Origin: Qipengyuania sp. HL-TH1
GTDB lineage: Bacteria; Pseudomonadota; Alphaproteobacteria; Sphingomonadales; Sphingomonadaceae
Length of the DNA: 64,000 nt
Direction of reading: 5' to 3'
Assembly: GCF_036365825.1 (NCBI RefSeq)
Contig: NZ_CP142675.1
Span: 2,178,501 to 2,242,500, forward strand
Position numbers and translations under genes: made by a program. The stretch's first letter is position 1, and the number at the start of each line of letters is the position of its first letter. Positions 27,574 to 36,736 of this stretch are shown here, piece after piece. The notes under the pieces were generated by a model, which worked only from the letters and a program-made list of their open reading frames with translations, had not been told where the DNA came from and did no database searches.

Positions 27574-27792
27574 TTAGTCGACCTCGATCACGTTTAAGTC
27601 GAGCCCTTCGCCCGACTTAGGGATGTCCTGGAAATTGTTGGTCAGAATAACCATCGCCTGGCGGTGTTCCTTCTGCAGCAACGTGGCGAGGTTCTTGTCT
27701 GACGTCAACGAACGCACGACGACGTTCTGGACCGAGCCGCGCAGGTTGCTCTTCACGGTGAGCTGCTTCTCGCTCTGGTTCACCTCCGCCAT
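27574..27792 (-). CDS. small protein preceding the SPARDA operon
   Basis: A 72-residue protein ([17 protein letters not shown], ending LDLNVIEVD) with normal composition and a frame that ends eight bases before the DREN-APAZ start. Start choice is uncertain: ATG at 27792 or GTG at 27795, neither with a clear Shine-Dalgarno. SPARDA is normally described as two genes, so this could be a third component, an inhibitor or a leader ORF. No family recognised. Confidence 0.5.
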   Translation of the reverse strand: MAEVNQSEKQLTVKSNLRGSVQNVVVRSLTSDKNLATLLQKEHRQAMVILTNNFQDIPKSGEGLDLNVIEVD

Positions 27793-27953
27793 CACGATTT
27801 CGTTCTGTTCGACGATGGGCGTCGACTCGATTCAGCTACACGGTGCGCCAGGAGCTTTTGCCATCGGAAGCCACGACGCGCAGGCCATCGCGAAGAAGTG
27901 ATCGGCGGAAGGCAACCAGTGAAGCGGACGTCGATGGATGTCTTCCGGATCCT

Positions 27954-28382
27954 TTAACGACAGACGTGATCGCGCCAGTAGCGGTCCCATCGCGCGGCGT
28001 GGCCGCCGCTGACCATCGCGCAGGACAGGTCGCCGCCCTTGGGGGATACGCACCAGGCTGCCGTCCGATCGCCGCCCGCGCCTCCGACGGACAGGCAGGT
28101 CATGGTCGGGCCCACCACCGCGACGTGACCATGACGTAGTCGGCCTATCGGTTCACCGACGAGCGACACCAGGGCATCACGCGCCGTCACCGGGTCGGTG
28201 TCCGGGCACGGATGTCCGGGCGAACAGGAGCCGTTCATCTCGCGAGCCGCGATGCCCGACAGCCGGATGCGCGGGCCTTCCTCGCACCAGATCGGTCCGT
28301 CGCCGTCCCAGACGGCGACGGGTGTGCATTCGAAGGTCTGACCGGCTGCGACGACCGATGCTGCGAGTAGGAGCAGGCTCAT
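27954..28382 (-). CDS. secreted SNase-like (thermonuclease-fold) protein
   Basis: A 142-residue protein with a short signal peptide (MSLLLLAASVVAAGQT). The core VAVWDGDGPIWCEEGPRIRL then SGIAAREM follows the staphylococcal-nuclease pattern (DGD, R-x-R-L, GI-x-x-E), with Ala-Ala-Arg-Glu in place of the usual D-x-PE. Six Cys suggest disulfides. Close relatives are frequent on alphaproteobacterial islands. Activity is uncertain because the catalytic Arg positions are not all evident. Confidence 0.6.
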   Translation of the reverse strand: MSLLLLAASVVAAGQTFECTPVAVWDGDGPIWCEEGPRIRLSGIAAREMNGSCSPGHPCPDTDPVTARDALVSLVGEPIGRLRHGHVAVVGPTMTCLSVGGAGGDRTAAWCVSPKGGDLSCAMVSGGHAARWDRYWRDHVCR

Positions 28383-28475
28383 TGCGTCAGACTAGCGGAC
28401 AGTCACGAAATAGCCATGGCGGATCGCGAAACCGTCAGGGCTTCCCTCGGCGGATCTAGCGCCTCCTTCGCCAGG

Positions 28476-28691
28476 TCATGAGGGAATACGCGCAACGACC
28501 TTTATCTCGAAGTCGAAGCCGGCGAGCCAGTTGACGCCGACCGCCGTCCAATTGGGATATGGAGCCTCGCCGATCTCCTCCGCTCGCACCTTCATCACCG
28601 TATCGAATTGGGCCTCGGGATCGGTATGGAAGGTGGTGACGTCGATGACGTCGTCGAGGGCGCAGCCGGCTGCCGCCAGCACGGACTTCAT
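28476..28691 (-). pseudogene. C-terminal half of a RidA-family protein
   Basis: 71 codons that align to the second half of RidA/YjgF enamine deaminases (ALDDVIDVTTFHTDPEAQF, then PNWTAVGVNWLAGFDFEIKV). A full protein has about 130 residues. The frame is closed by TAG just before the first ATG, so the N-terminal half, including part of the active-site cleft, is gone. The break lies next to the duplicated 0.73-kb segment, which may have arrived by the same event. Confidence 0.7.
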
Positions 28692-28765
28692 AATCTAGCC
28701 TGCTTTAATGCGACCAATCGCGCATTGCGTAAGTTGCAACCGGTCAATGCTTAACCGATCCGTTG

Positions 28766-29500
28766 CTGCCGTTAACCTTCGCCGGTGACGAAGCGTTAAG
28801 TTATTCGCGCCAAAACCGTTATGCTCAGGGCAGTCGACCAACGAAGATAGCTCCTGAGTGGCGATGCCGGATCGCCAATGGACGATCCGGCGCACCATGA
28901 GATTTAGGCCGCCTGAGCGAGATGAGGCAGGTCGAAGGTGTCACCCCGCTCCCACTGCTCGGCCTGGATCGCGATAAGTCGGTTGTAGGCCCTCACCATG
29001 TCGCCATCTGCCGCCTCGAAGGTCGAAGCCGGTGCTTCGGTAATGTGGTGTAGTTCGAGCCCATCGTCGAACCTGTACGCGCCCAGATTGAAACCGTCTG
29101 GTACAAGGGTCGCGCGGTCGTCTTCGCCAGTCAGGCAGAGCATGCAGCTCTCAATGTAGTGCATCCCCCCTCCCATCTGTACGACCAAGCCGATTTGCGG
29201 AACCGTCGGGCACTCTGCAGACTGATGAACCCAGATGAGCGGGCGGCCGGTTGTCTGAACCCGGGAAGCGAACTGCATCAGGCCGAAAGCGTGTGGAGCC
29301 GACCCGCTCAGCATGATGTCCACCTTGTTTCGGAATTCAGTGAAGCGTCCGGGCTGACCACCCAGCAGGTGTGCAAAGGCGGCGAGGTAGTTGGCGATGC
29401 GCTTCTGTTGTTCGGTCTCAGTCATTTCAAGTCTCCATAGGCCGCGGGGATCGCGTGCCCTTTTCCGCTCTCTTCCAGAGAGCCACCTCCTTTCATTCTA
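28766..29500. repeat. 0.73-kb duplicated segment, copy A
   Basis: This segment, containing the gene at 28904-29425 and its flanks, is strongly similar over its whole length to 55462-56192, in the same orientation. Similarity extends past the gene on both sides, so it is a DNA duplication and not only a gene family. The copies are 26.7 kb apart. Confidence 0.8.
28904..29425 (-). CDS. conserved hypothetical protein, paralogue of the 55.6-kb gene
   Basis: A 173-residue protein starting MTETEQQKRIANYLAAFAHL. It has a possible amphipathic N-terminal helix, a central HAFGLMQFASRVQTTGRPLI and a Cys-containing ESCMLCLTGEDDRA. About nine of ten residues are identical to the protein at 55600-56118. 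Conservation of the frame in both copies indicates that the protein is functional. I do not recognise the family. AAGTCTCCATAGG-type sequence upstream is shared with the other copy, so expression signals were duplicated too. Confidence 0.65.
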   Translation of the reverse strand: MTETEQQKRIANYLAAFAHLLGGQPGRFTEFRNKVDIMLSGSAPHAFGLMQFASRVQTTGRPLIWVHQSAECPTVPQIGLVVQMGGGMHYIESCMLCLTGEDDRATLVPDGFNLGAYRFDDGLELHHITEAPASTFEAADGDMVRAYNRLIAIQAEQWERGDTFDLPHLAQAA

Positions 29501-29550
29501 AAAAAGTCTACTCTCACGCCCGCAGCCGCTTGGCGCCCTCATGCCGGCCA

Positions 29551-30346
29551 CTAACGTCTGACGGTAGTTTGTTTCAAAGCGGACAACGCTGACATATGGA
29601 CCGAATGGCCGCCGCTGAATAATTCAGGTGAATTATCCTTCTCAATGGGTCTGAGGGCATACCAGCCCTGGACGATGAATGTCTGAAAGAACGGGACCGC
29701 CAAGGGGAAGCCGGCGCCGCGCCACAGGGCTTCTGTGTCGGCGGGGGATACGACGCCGAGAGTGGTTCGAAGCATCCCTTCAAGCTGAGCGAGCGATTCG
29801 TCGGATGCGCCCATCAATCTCTGCACCTGTTTCCAGTTTTCGAGCATCGTCGGAAATTCAGGGGCATCAAGGGCGGCACTGATCTCGGCGCTTAGCAAAC
29901 AGCCACCGGGCTTCAGCCTGTCGTGTATGGCGCGGTAGAAAGCGGGGCGTTCGTCCGCCTTGATGAAATGGGCGACAAGAAGGTTGACGGCCGCATCGAA
30001 ATCGGTATCGGCCACATCGCTGGCATGCCCCTGAACAAGGCGGCAACGGTCAAGAACGCCCGCATCCTTCAGCCTTCTGCGGCCAACCTCTAGCATCTCT
30101 GCCGAAGGGTCGACGCCGGTGAATGTCCATCCTTGGGCGATCGTTGGCCAAGGCAAGTATATCTGCCCCTGTTCCGACGCCGACGCGCAGGATACGGGCC
30201 TGTTCCGGCAGCCGGTCCAGCACCAGTCCCATCGGAAAGTGCAGCGAATCCGCTATGGGCTGCAAGCCGCTGTTCCGCTGGTCATAGGCCTCGGCCATCT
30301 CCCGGTCAAAGAAACCGGACGTGCTGAAAGATGCATGGTTTGTCAT
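29551..30346 (-). pseudogene. class I SAM-dependent methyltransferase, frameshifted
   Basis: The N-terminal part (30346 leftward) reads MTNHASFSTSGFFDREMAEA and reaches ILRVGVGTGADILALA, the SAM-binding G-loop. The rest continues in another frame from WTFTGVDPSAEMLEVG through LKPGGCLLSAEI to the stop at 29551. Removing one base from the doubled T at 30133-30134 joins the two as ...DRPGWTFTGVDP..., so a single-base insertion splits the gene. Intact it would be about 264 residues. Substrate unknown. A sequencing error is possible, but neighbouring genes are also broken. Confidence 0.7.
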
Positions 30347-30370
30347 GTTCTGTCGCGTCACCCCAAAGCA

Positions 30371-30538
30371 TCACACAAGTCTCACACTGCCAGAACGGCA
30401 ACAGTCACTTTGACGTAATGTGATATCATCTCTATGACAACAGTTGGCTTCTTGATTGTCGCCCTCACTGGCGTGAGCAGCGACGGGGATAGCAGCCAGC
30501 GCAAGCGCCAGGGCCGAAGATGTGAGAAGTCTATTCAT
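30371..30538 (-). pseudogene. signal-peptide stub of an exported protein
   Basis: A 55-codon frame with a textbook signal peptide (MNRLLTSSALALALAAIPVA, then AHA-SEGD) followed by about 30 Cys-rich residues that do not resemble a mature domain. It lies between a frameshifted DUF2946-like gene and a frameshifted methyltransferase. In intact loci a TonB-dependent receptor or metal-related periplasmic protein often follows DUF2946, so this may be the 5' stub of such a gene after a deletion. Confidence 0.45.
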
Positions 30539-30686
30539 CGGAATTGCCCCGTTGAAATGTCTGTAATGGAGATGCGCAGGCGCTCCTTCAGAATCGGCAA
30601 AAGAGCGCGGAGACGACCAAGCGATGACTCAGAATTGGCGTGCGCGTGCTCGCACGCGGTTTCGCCAAAAGCATCAGGTCAGAATG

Positions 30687-31096
30687 TCAGACAGTCGCCG
30701 GGGGACCGCGCAGAGGCGGACGAAGATAGGAGGTTTGCCAGAACGGCAGGTGCTGCGTTGGAGCAAGGCCGAGTATGAGAATGAGGGCAAAGGCGAGCGC
30801 AAGCAGCGACGCGTCGGCACCGCCGAGCGCAGCCTGAGCAAGCCCGGAGAAGGCGCAATGGCTGGCCTTAGCTGCGCTGTCGGAATGTTTGCTGCCGCTC
30901 GGCTTGCCGGGAATGACCAACTGCATTTGCTTGAGGCCACTTGTCGCATCGGAGCAGATCGAAACAGTGAGAGCGTGTCGCTGGACGCGGAAACCATGAA
31001 GCCCGCAGGGATCACAGCCTTGATGCAGAACGCCAGCAAGAAAAGCGCCAGCGCAAAGTGGCGGTGTTCTCGAATCAAGGCGCGAAGCGTTCGCAT
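30687..31096 (-). pseudogene. DUF2946-like membrane protein, frameshifted
   Basis: The first 42 codons (MRTLRALIREHRHFALALFL, then AVIPAGFMVSASSDTL) read in one frame. The rest (TVSICSDATSGLKQMQLV, later LALAFALILILGLAP) reads in another. Removing two bases from the CTCTC run near 30975 joins them, so a dinucleotide slippage insertion breaks the gene. Intact it would be about 136 residues with two membrane helices and the CSD motif of DUF2946, a family linked to copper loci. Confidence 0.65.
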
Positions 31097-31184
31097 TTCG
31101 AGCCTGCCCCTCAGAATTGAACCGAAGACTTGTCAGCCGCCATATGGCTTCGAGGCCCAGTCCGGAGCGTCCCACTTTAACCGG

Positions 31185-31500
31185 TGGGGAGGGATCCGAC
31201 TACACCGCCGCTGAGCCATTGATGCAAATTCCCGTCGCTACGCCCAAGGCGCTGTTGGCAGACAGTGGCTATGACGGGGATCGCTTCCGCGAAAGCCTGC
31301 TGATCCGGGGTATCCTGCCGATCATCCCACCCCGCTCAAACCGCAAGGTGCCAAAGCATCCCGATTATCGCCGATACCGGGATCGCAGCCGCGTCGAGCG
31401 CATCTTCGGCAAGCTCAAAAAGCAACGGCGTATCGCCACCCGATATGACAAGACCGTCCTCTCCTTCGAGAGCTTCCTCAACCTCGCCGCCGCCAAATAA
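31185..31500 (+). mobile_element. IS5-family transposase, C-terminal fragment
   Basis: About 105 codons match the C-terminal DDE part of IS5-family transposases: LLADSGYDGDRFRESLLIRG supplies the second Asp, and the YRRYRDRSRVERIFGKLKKQRRIATRYDK region supplies the catalytic Glu with the Y-x2-R-x3-E-x6-K signature (split here as YRDRSRVERIFGKLK). The N-terminal half and left end are absent, so it cannot move itself. Its left border abuts the degenerate DUF2946 locus. Confidence 0.8.
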
Positions 31501-31590
31501 ATCGCATACGTTCGCCCTTCGCAGTTTCATTCGATTTGTCTGAAGGAACGAACTTAGAAGAGAACAAAAGGATCGCAAAATGTAAGAAGC

Positions 31591-31868
31591 GATGGACAGC
31601 CACCCAAACGTTGCAATCTGGCATATGTCCAGCCGCTCGACGATGAACTGTTCTATGAGGCGCTTTCAAAGATCGTTCGCGAATCGAAGTTCAGCGCCCA
31701 AACGATGGGCGAGTATATGCGCGAAAAGACGGTGTTCATGGCGCTAGCGAAGATAACGAAGTGTTCGCCGACGTAACCGACCGGCGCATTACCGAAGCTT
31801 ACGCCATTCACGAATTCGTTCGATTGGGGCTTTTAAGCAAATGCCCCGGCCTATCAATCCGAAAATAG
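31591..31868 (+). pseudogene. degraded gene remnant after the IS5 fragment
   Basis: One frame reads YVQPLDDELFYEALSKIV then ESKFSAQTMGEYMREKTVFM and ends at a TAA near 31775. A second frame starting around 31752 continues EDNEVFADVTDRRITEAYAI then HEFVRLGLLSKCPG to a TAG at 31866. Together they look like the 3' part of one gene split by a frameshift, with no visible start. Family not recognised. Confidence 0.45.
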
Positions 31869-31909
31869 GCCAGGGTATCGTATCTGCGTAGTCCTTGGAC
31901 TGGCGCGGG

Positions 31910-33112
31910 TCATTCGTGCCGAAGCGCTTCGATCGGATCGAGACGGGAGGCGCGCGCGGCTGGATAGTAGCCGAAGGCGATACCCATGACCGCAGAGAAG
32001 AGGAAACTCAGGAGGTTGATGACCGGGTCGAAGACAAAGGGCACGTCGATAACCCCGGCAAGGCCCCAGGAGAGCAACAATGCGAGGAAGATGCCCACCA
32101 GTCCACCCAGGCAGCACAGAACGATCGCTTCGGTGAGAAATTGCAGGCGGACTTCGCGTGAAAGGGCACCGATTGCGAGACGAATGCCGATCTCGCGGGT
32201 GCGCTCGGTCACCGATACCAGCATAATGTTCATGATGCCGATGCCCCCCACCAGCAAGCTGATGCCGGCAATCACCGCCACCATCGCGGTCAGCGCGCCG
32301 GTGGCACTACCGATCGCCTGATTGATCTGGGCGGTATCGATGATGTTGAAATCATTGTTCGCGCCGTCCTGCAGCAGGCGTCGCTCGCGCAGGAGGCCGA
32401 TCAATGCCTCCTGAATAGAGGTGCTAGAATAGGCGGCATCGTATTTCACGACGAAATATTGCAGGTCGTCGCTGCCGGTGAAGCGGCGTTGCACCGTCTT
32501 TAGCGGCATCATCACGGTGTTGTCCTGATCGGAATTCGGGCCGCCGCCGCCCTCGCCGCGCTCCTCCAGCACGCCCACGACTGTGCAGGAGACCTGGTTG
32601 ACGCGCATTTTCTCGCCCAGAGGACTGCTTCCGGCGACGAAGATGGCCGCGACGATCTTGGTTCCGACAAGACAAACGTCCTTGCCCGCCGCCATCTCCT
32701 CGGCGGTGAAGGCGCGCCCATCGGTCACGTCGATCGACTGCGCGCGGAGGAAATCGTTGTCCACGCCCTGCACGGAAGTGGACCAATCCTGCCCGTTGTG
32801 AATCGCGGTCGCGCTGCTCGAGACGCTGCCCGCCGCCACGTCGACGCCGGCGATCTGCTGCTCGACCGCATCGGCATCGGCCTGTTCGAAGGGGCGTGGG
32901 AAATCGCGGTCGCCGCTGACCGGGGAGATGATGAAGACGTTGGAGCCAAGCGAGGAGATATCCTCCTGGACCGAGGCGGTGACGCCGTTGCCGAGCGTCA
33001 CCATGGTAATGACTGCGGCGACGCCGATGATGATGCCGAGCGTGGTAAGGAAGGAGCGCAGCAGATGTCGCCGGATCTCGCGAAATGCGAGCAGAAGCGT
33101 CGCGCCGAACAT
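31910..33112 (-). CDS. MacB-type ABC transporter permease (FtsX family)
   Basis: A 400-residue protein with four predicted membrane helices: one after FREIRRHLLRSFLTTLGIII, and three C-terminal ones around 275-385. Between helices 1 and 2 is a large periplasmic MacB_PCD domain of about 230 residues. ATP-binding is provided by the separate upstream gene, whose stop overlaps this start by one base. It closes a four-gene operon (outer-membrane factor, membrane-fusion protein, ATPase, permease). MacAB-type pumps push periplasmic peptides or drugs through a TolC-like channel by mechanotransmission. Next to a peptide cluster, peptide export is the natural guess. Confidence 0.85.
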   Translation of the reverse strand: MFGATLLLAFREIRRHLLRSFLTTLGIIIGVAAVITMVTLGNGVTASVQEDISSLGSNVFIISPVSGDRDFPRPFEQADADAVEQQIAGVDVAAGSVSSSATAIHNGQDWSTSVQGVDNDFLRAQSIDVTDGRAFTAEEMAAGKDVCLVGTKIVAAIFVAGSSPLGEKMRVNQVSCTVVGVLEERGEGGGGPNSDQDNTVMMPLKTVQRRFTGSDDLQYFVVKYDAAYSSTSIQEALIGLLRERRLLQDGANNDFNIIDTAQINQAIGSATGALTAMVAVIAGISLLVGGIGIMNIMLVSVTERTREIGIRLAIGALSREVRLQFLTEAIVLCCLGGLVGIFLALLLSWGLAGVIDVPFVFDPVINLLSFLFSAVMGIAFGYYPAARASRLDPIEALRHE

Positions 33113-33831
33113 CAGGCTGGCTCCACCGCGGCGGCACCCTGATTGCGCTCTATGCGTTCGACGAGCCCATCGCGGAAATGGACGATCGTGCGCGCGAAGG
33201 CGGCCATTTCGGGTTCGTGCGTCACCAGGAGAATCGTGATCCCTTCCGCGTTCAGGCGAGACAGGAGCTCCATGATCTCGATGGACCGCTCGGTATCGAG
33301 GTTGCCGGTGGGCTCATCCGCCAACAGCACATCGGGCTCCGTCACCAGCGCACGGGCGATGGCGACGCGCTGCTGCTGCCCGCCCGAGAGCTCTGCCGGA
33401 GTGTGATCCGCCCAGGGCACGAGGCCCACCTGATCCAGCGCGCGCAGTGCGGCTTCGCGGCGGACGGCCTTCTTCTCCCCACGATAGAGCAGCGGCAGTT
33501 CGACGTTCTCGATCGCCGTGGTACGCGCGAGCAGGTTGAAACCCTGGAACACGAAGCCGAGGTAGCGCCGCCTCAGCAGGCTGCGCTCATCGCGGGAGAG
33601 CGACTGCACCTCGACACCGCGAAACCTGAAGACGCCGCTGGTCGGGACATCGAGGCAACCGAGGATATTCATCGTCGTCGACTTGCCGGAACCCGAGGGG
33701 CCCATGACCGCGACGAAATCGCCTCGCTCGATGACGAGATCTACACCCTTGAGTGCCTGAAACGCCGCAGAACCCTCGCCGAAGGTCTTGGTGATGTCCG
33801 CCAGTTCGATGAGGGGGGCGTCTTGGCTCAC
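33112..33831 (-). CDS. MacB/LolD-type ABC transporter ATPase
   Basis: A 239-residue ATPase with Walker A GPSGSGKST (near residue 42), Q-loop, signature LSGGQQQRVAIARAL, Walker B VLLADEPTGNLD and H-loop LVTHEPEMA. The sequence is typical of the LolD/FtsE/MacB group that pairs with FtsX-like permeases. It overlaps the membrane-fusion gene by four bases upstream and the permease gene by one base downstream, so the subunits are made in coupled amounts. Confidence 0.9.
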   Translation of the reverse strand: MSQDAPLIELADITKTFGEGSAAFQALKGVDLVIERGDFVAVMGPSGSGKSTTMNILGCLDVPTSGVFRFRGVEVQSLSRDERSLLRRRYLGFVFQGFNLLARTTAIENVELPLLYRGEKKAVRREAALRALDQVGLVPWADHTPAELSGGQQQRVAIARALVTEPDVLLADEPTGNLDTERSIEIMELLSRLNAEGITILLVTHEPEMAAFARTIVHFRDGLVERIERNQGAAAVEPA

Positions 33832-35144
33832 GTTTCGGTCGCCTTCTTGCCGGTGACCACCTTCATTCCCGGCTTCAGTTCTTTCGAGGTTACCACGGTC
33901 AAGCGTCCGTCGCTCTCGCCCGTGACCACCTCGACGGGCTTGAGGGTGCCATCGTCTTGGATCACCTGTACCCGCTGACGGCTGCCCACGCCGATGGTCG
34001 CCTGCTGCTCGTTCTGCTGGAGTCCGATCTTGGGGTTGAGCACGCCGCCTTCTTCTTTCTCCTCCGCATCGGGCTGAAAGCGAAGCGCGCTGTTCGGGAC
34101 CAGCATGCGTTTGCCGGTGCTTTGCGTGGCGATCGTGGCGGTCGCGGTCATTCCGGGGCGCAGCAGCCCTTGCGGGTTGGCGACGGAGAGGCGGGCCTCG
34201 TAATTCACGACCGAAGCCGAGGCGCCCGCAGCGGAAGACGCCTGCTGCGTCGCGGTGACCGCGGTATTGGTCGAGGCCTGGTCGATCCGCTCCACCTGCG
34301 CGGGGAAGCGCCGTCCGGGATAGGCATCCACGGTGAAGGTCGCCTTCTGACCCTCTTCCACCTGCCCCACATCGGCCTCGTCGATATCGACGCGAAGCTG
34401 CATCACAGCGAGGTCCTCGGCAATGATGAACAGCGTCGGTGTGTTGAAGCTTGCCGCCACCGTCTGGCCGGGCTCCACCTGTCGCGCCAGCACCATGCCC
34501 GAAACTGGGGAGCGGATGACCGCGCGGCTGCGGCTGGTGAGCGCGGTGGAAAGCTGGGCCTCGGCGGCGCGGACGTTGGCGTTGGCGGAGGCGACGGCCG
34601 CGCGGTCCCGCTTCACGGCGGCATCCGCCTGCTCGAGCTCGACGCGCGAGGGCACCTTGCCGCCCGATACTTCGTAGACGCCCCGCAGCCGATCGAGCTG
34701 CGCCACGTCCACGTCAAGCGTGGCCCGCGCCTGCGCGACCTGTGCCCTGGCCGCATTGAGATTGGCCTGTGCCTGCCGGATCTGATCCTCGATCACGTCG
34801 GTATTGATCTGCGCCAGCACCTGCCCGCGCGCCACCCGTTCGTTGACGTCCACGAGGATGCGATCGATCCGCCCCGACACCTCGGACCCCACCTGGACCT
34901 GATTGGTGGGGCGCAGATTGCCGGTGGCGGTGACCGTGAGATCGAGCGAGCGTTCGATAACCGGTTCGGAAATATATTCCGGCTTGTCCCCATCGCCCGA
35001 ACAGGTCGAGACGGCGAGGACCAGAGTCAGCACGATCAGCGCCGGCAACCAATACTTCATCCAGCGACGCCAGCGCGGGCGCGATTTCGTGCCGAGGAAT
35101 TCCTCGATCTGGTCCGGCCCCTTGTCGGCGGCAACCTCGTTCAT
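33828..35144 (-). CDS. HlyD/MacA-type membrane-fusion protein
   Basis: A 438-residue periplasmic adaptor. One N-terminal membrane anchor (WMKYWLPALIVLTLVLAVST) is followed by the first lipoyl half (VTATGNLRPTNQVQVGSEVS), a long coiled-coil hairpin at about 120-200, the second lipoyl half (VIRSPVSGMVLARQVEPGQT), a beta-barrel and a membrane-proximal domain. The frame is open far upstream, but the ATG at 35144 overlaps the outer-membrane-factor stop by four bases and starts MNEVAADKGP. It links the ABC permease to the outer-membrane channel. Confidence 0.88.
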   Translation of the reverse strand: MNEVAADKGPDQIEEFLGTKSRPRWRRWMKYWLPALIVLTLVLAVSTCSGDGDKPEYISEPVIERSLDLTVTATGNLRPTNQVQVGSEVSGRIDRILVDVNERVARGQVLAQINTDVIEDQIRQAQANLNAARAQVAQARATLDVDVAQLDRLRGVYEVSGGKVPSRVELEQADAAVKRDRAAVASANANVRAAEAQLSTALTSRSRAVIRSPVSGMVLARQVEPGQTVAASFNTPTLFIIAEDLAVMQLRVDIDEADVGQVEEGQKATFTVDAYPGRRFPAQVERIDQASTNTAVTATQQASSAAGASASVVNYEARLSVANPQGLLRPGMTATATIATQSTGKRMLVPNSALRFQPDAEEKEEGGVLNPKIGLQQNEQQATIGVGSRQRVQVIQDDGTLKPVEVVTGESDGRLTVVTSKELKPGMKVVTGKKATET

Positions 35145-36598
35145 CGCGTGATATCCCCGTCCATGTCGCCCGCTGCTCCACGCAGCGCGCCCGTATCCCA
35201 TCCCCCGCCGACCGCCTGTTGCAGCGACACGAAGGCATTGGCCCGCTCCGCGTTGGCGGCAGCCAGCGCATTGCGCGCCGCAAGCAGCTGATTTTCCGCC
35301 GTCAGCAGCTTCTGGAAGTCGATCAGCCCGGCCTGATACTGGCTGCGCGCCAGGATCGCGGCGGCATCGGTCGCGTCCAGCGCAATCGCGAGCGCCGCCA
35401 CCCGCTCGCGCGCCTTGCGCAACGCGACATCCGCGCTCTCGACATCGGCCAGCGCGGTGAGGATCGTCTGCTCCCAGGCGGCCAGCGAGCCCTGCGCACG
35501 CGCCTCGGCGTTGTCGATCTGGGCGCGCGTGCGCCCGCCGTCGAAGATGAGTTGGCTGACCCCGGCGAACAGGCCGCCGGTGATGATGTCGAACAGGCCG
35601 TCCTCCCCGAAGGAGGCGGTGCCGATATTGCCTGTCAGCCTTAGCAGCGGGAGCAGTTGCGCGCGCGCGACATCGATTCGCGCGGTATCGGCGATCAGGG
35701 TCGCCTCCGCCTGCCGCACGTCCGGGCGCCGCCGCAGCACCTCGGCCGGCGCTTGGAAACCCGCGATCTCGGGAGGCGTGGGAATGCCCGTTCCCGCTGC
35801 CTCGAGCTCCGCACGAACACGCCCCGGCGGCTCCGCGATAAGCACCGAAATGGCATTCGCAGCCTGCGCCAGGTCGCGCTCGAGCGCAGGGATCGTGGCC
35901 GCAGTCTGCGCGCGCTGGGCGCGGGCCTGTTCCACATCCAGGCTGGATACCAGACCGGCCTGCAATCGCCACTCGGCGATCTGCAGGTTCTCGTCCTGAA
36001 TGCCCAGCGTATCGCGCGCGATCGCGAGCTGCGTGGCGAGAGCGCGAGCAGACACGGTCGTCTGCGCGACCTGTCCGACGACCAGCCGCTGAAGATCCGC
36101 CAGGCTGTACCCTGCCGCGAGCAAGTCCGCGCGCGAGGCGGCGACATCCCGGCCGATCCGGCCGAACAGGTCGATCTCCCACTGGGCGTCCGCGCCGCCC
36201 GAGAATTGCAGATCGGTATCGGCAAAATCGCCGACGTCGCGCTGCACGCCCGCACTGGCCCCGATCTGCGGCAGATAATTGGCGCGACTGGCGCGCACCG
36301 ACGCCCTTGCTAGCGCGACGCGCGCGGCGGCTTGTATGACATCGCGGTTATTTTCGAGGGCCTGCGCCACTAAGCGGTCGAGTTGCGGATCGCCCAGAAG
36401 CGTCCAGTATTGCACCGGATCCGTTGCGACCGGCGGAGTGGGAACCGACCAGTCGGAAGGCACCGCGATCCGCGCGGCCGGCGCCGGGCGGCCGCCCATG
36501 CCTGCACAGCCGGTGAGACCCGTCGAGGCTAGCGTTACGAAGGTAATGACCGCTTTAATCGGCAGCAAACCCGGATCCCCTTCAAGTCGTTGACACAT
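35141..36598 (-). CDS. TolC/NodT-type outer-membrane efflux lipoprotein
   Basis: A 485-residue outer-membrane factor. An N-terminal export signal ends in a lipobox (STGLTGC, Cys near residue 31). Two repeated OEP domains follow, with typical segments VQYWTLLGDPQLDRLVAQAL and EVLRRRPDVRQAEATLIADT. It forms the trimeric channel for the MacAB-like pump encoded just downstream. The start is uncertain: ATG at 36598 lacks a Shine-Dalgarno, while a TTG at 36556 follows GAAGGGGATCC; the signal peptide works from either. It opens the four-gene export operon, 138 bases downstream of the peptidase gene. Confidence 0.88.
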   Translation of the reverse strand: MCQRLEGDPGLLPIKAVITFVTLASTGLTGCAGMGGRPAPAARIAVPSDWSVPTPPVATDPVQYWTLLGDPQLDRLVAQALENNRDVIQAAARVALARASVRASRANYLPQIGASAGVQRDVGDFADTDLQFSGGADAQWEIDLFGRIGRDVAASRADLLAAGYSLADLQRLVVGQVAQTTVSARALATQLAIARDTLGIQDENLQIAEWRLQAGLVSSLDVEQARAQRAQTAATIPALERDLAQAANAISVLIAEPPGRVRAELEAAGTGIPTPPEIAGFQAPAEVLRRRPDVRQAEATLIADTARIDVARAQLLPLLRLTGNIGTASFGEDGLFDIITGGLFAGVSQLIFDGGRTRAQIDNAEARAQGSLAAWEQTILTALADVESADVALRKARERVAALAIALDATDAAAILARSQYQAGLIDFQKLLTAENQLLAARNALAAANAERANAFVSLQQAVGGGWDTGALRGAAGDMDGDITR

Positions 36599-36736
36599 AT
36601 GTCTTGGTCGCTGGCGACGTATAATTCCCTATCCACACGAAACCAATGACATTCGACCGGCTACACGCCCCCTTTGGGGCGACCCCGCACAAGATCACCC
36701 CATGGGAATTGATAGAGATTGTTGCCGTTCACGCGT

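Noticed and set aside
30434-31214. Plus-strand frames over the DUF2946/methyltransferase graveyard
   Set aside because: Antisense to the recognisable broken genes and without motifs.
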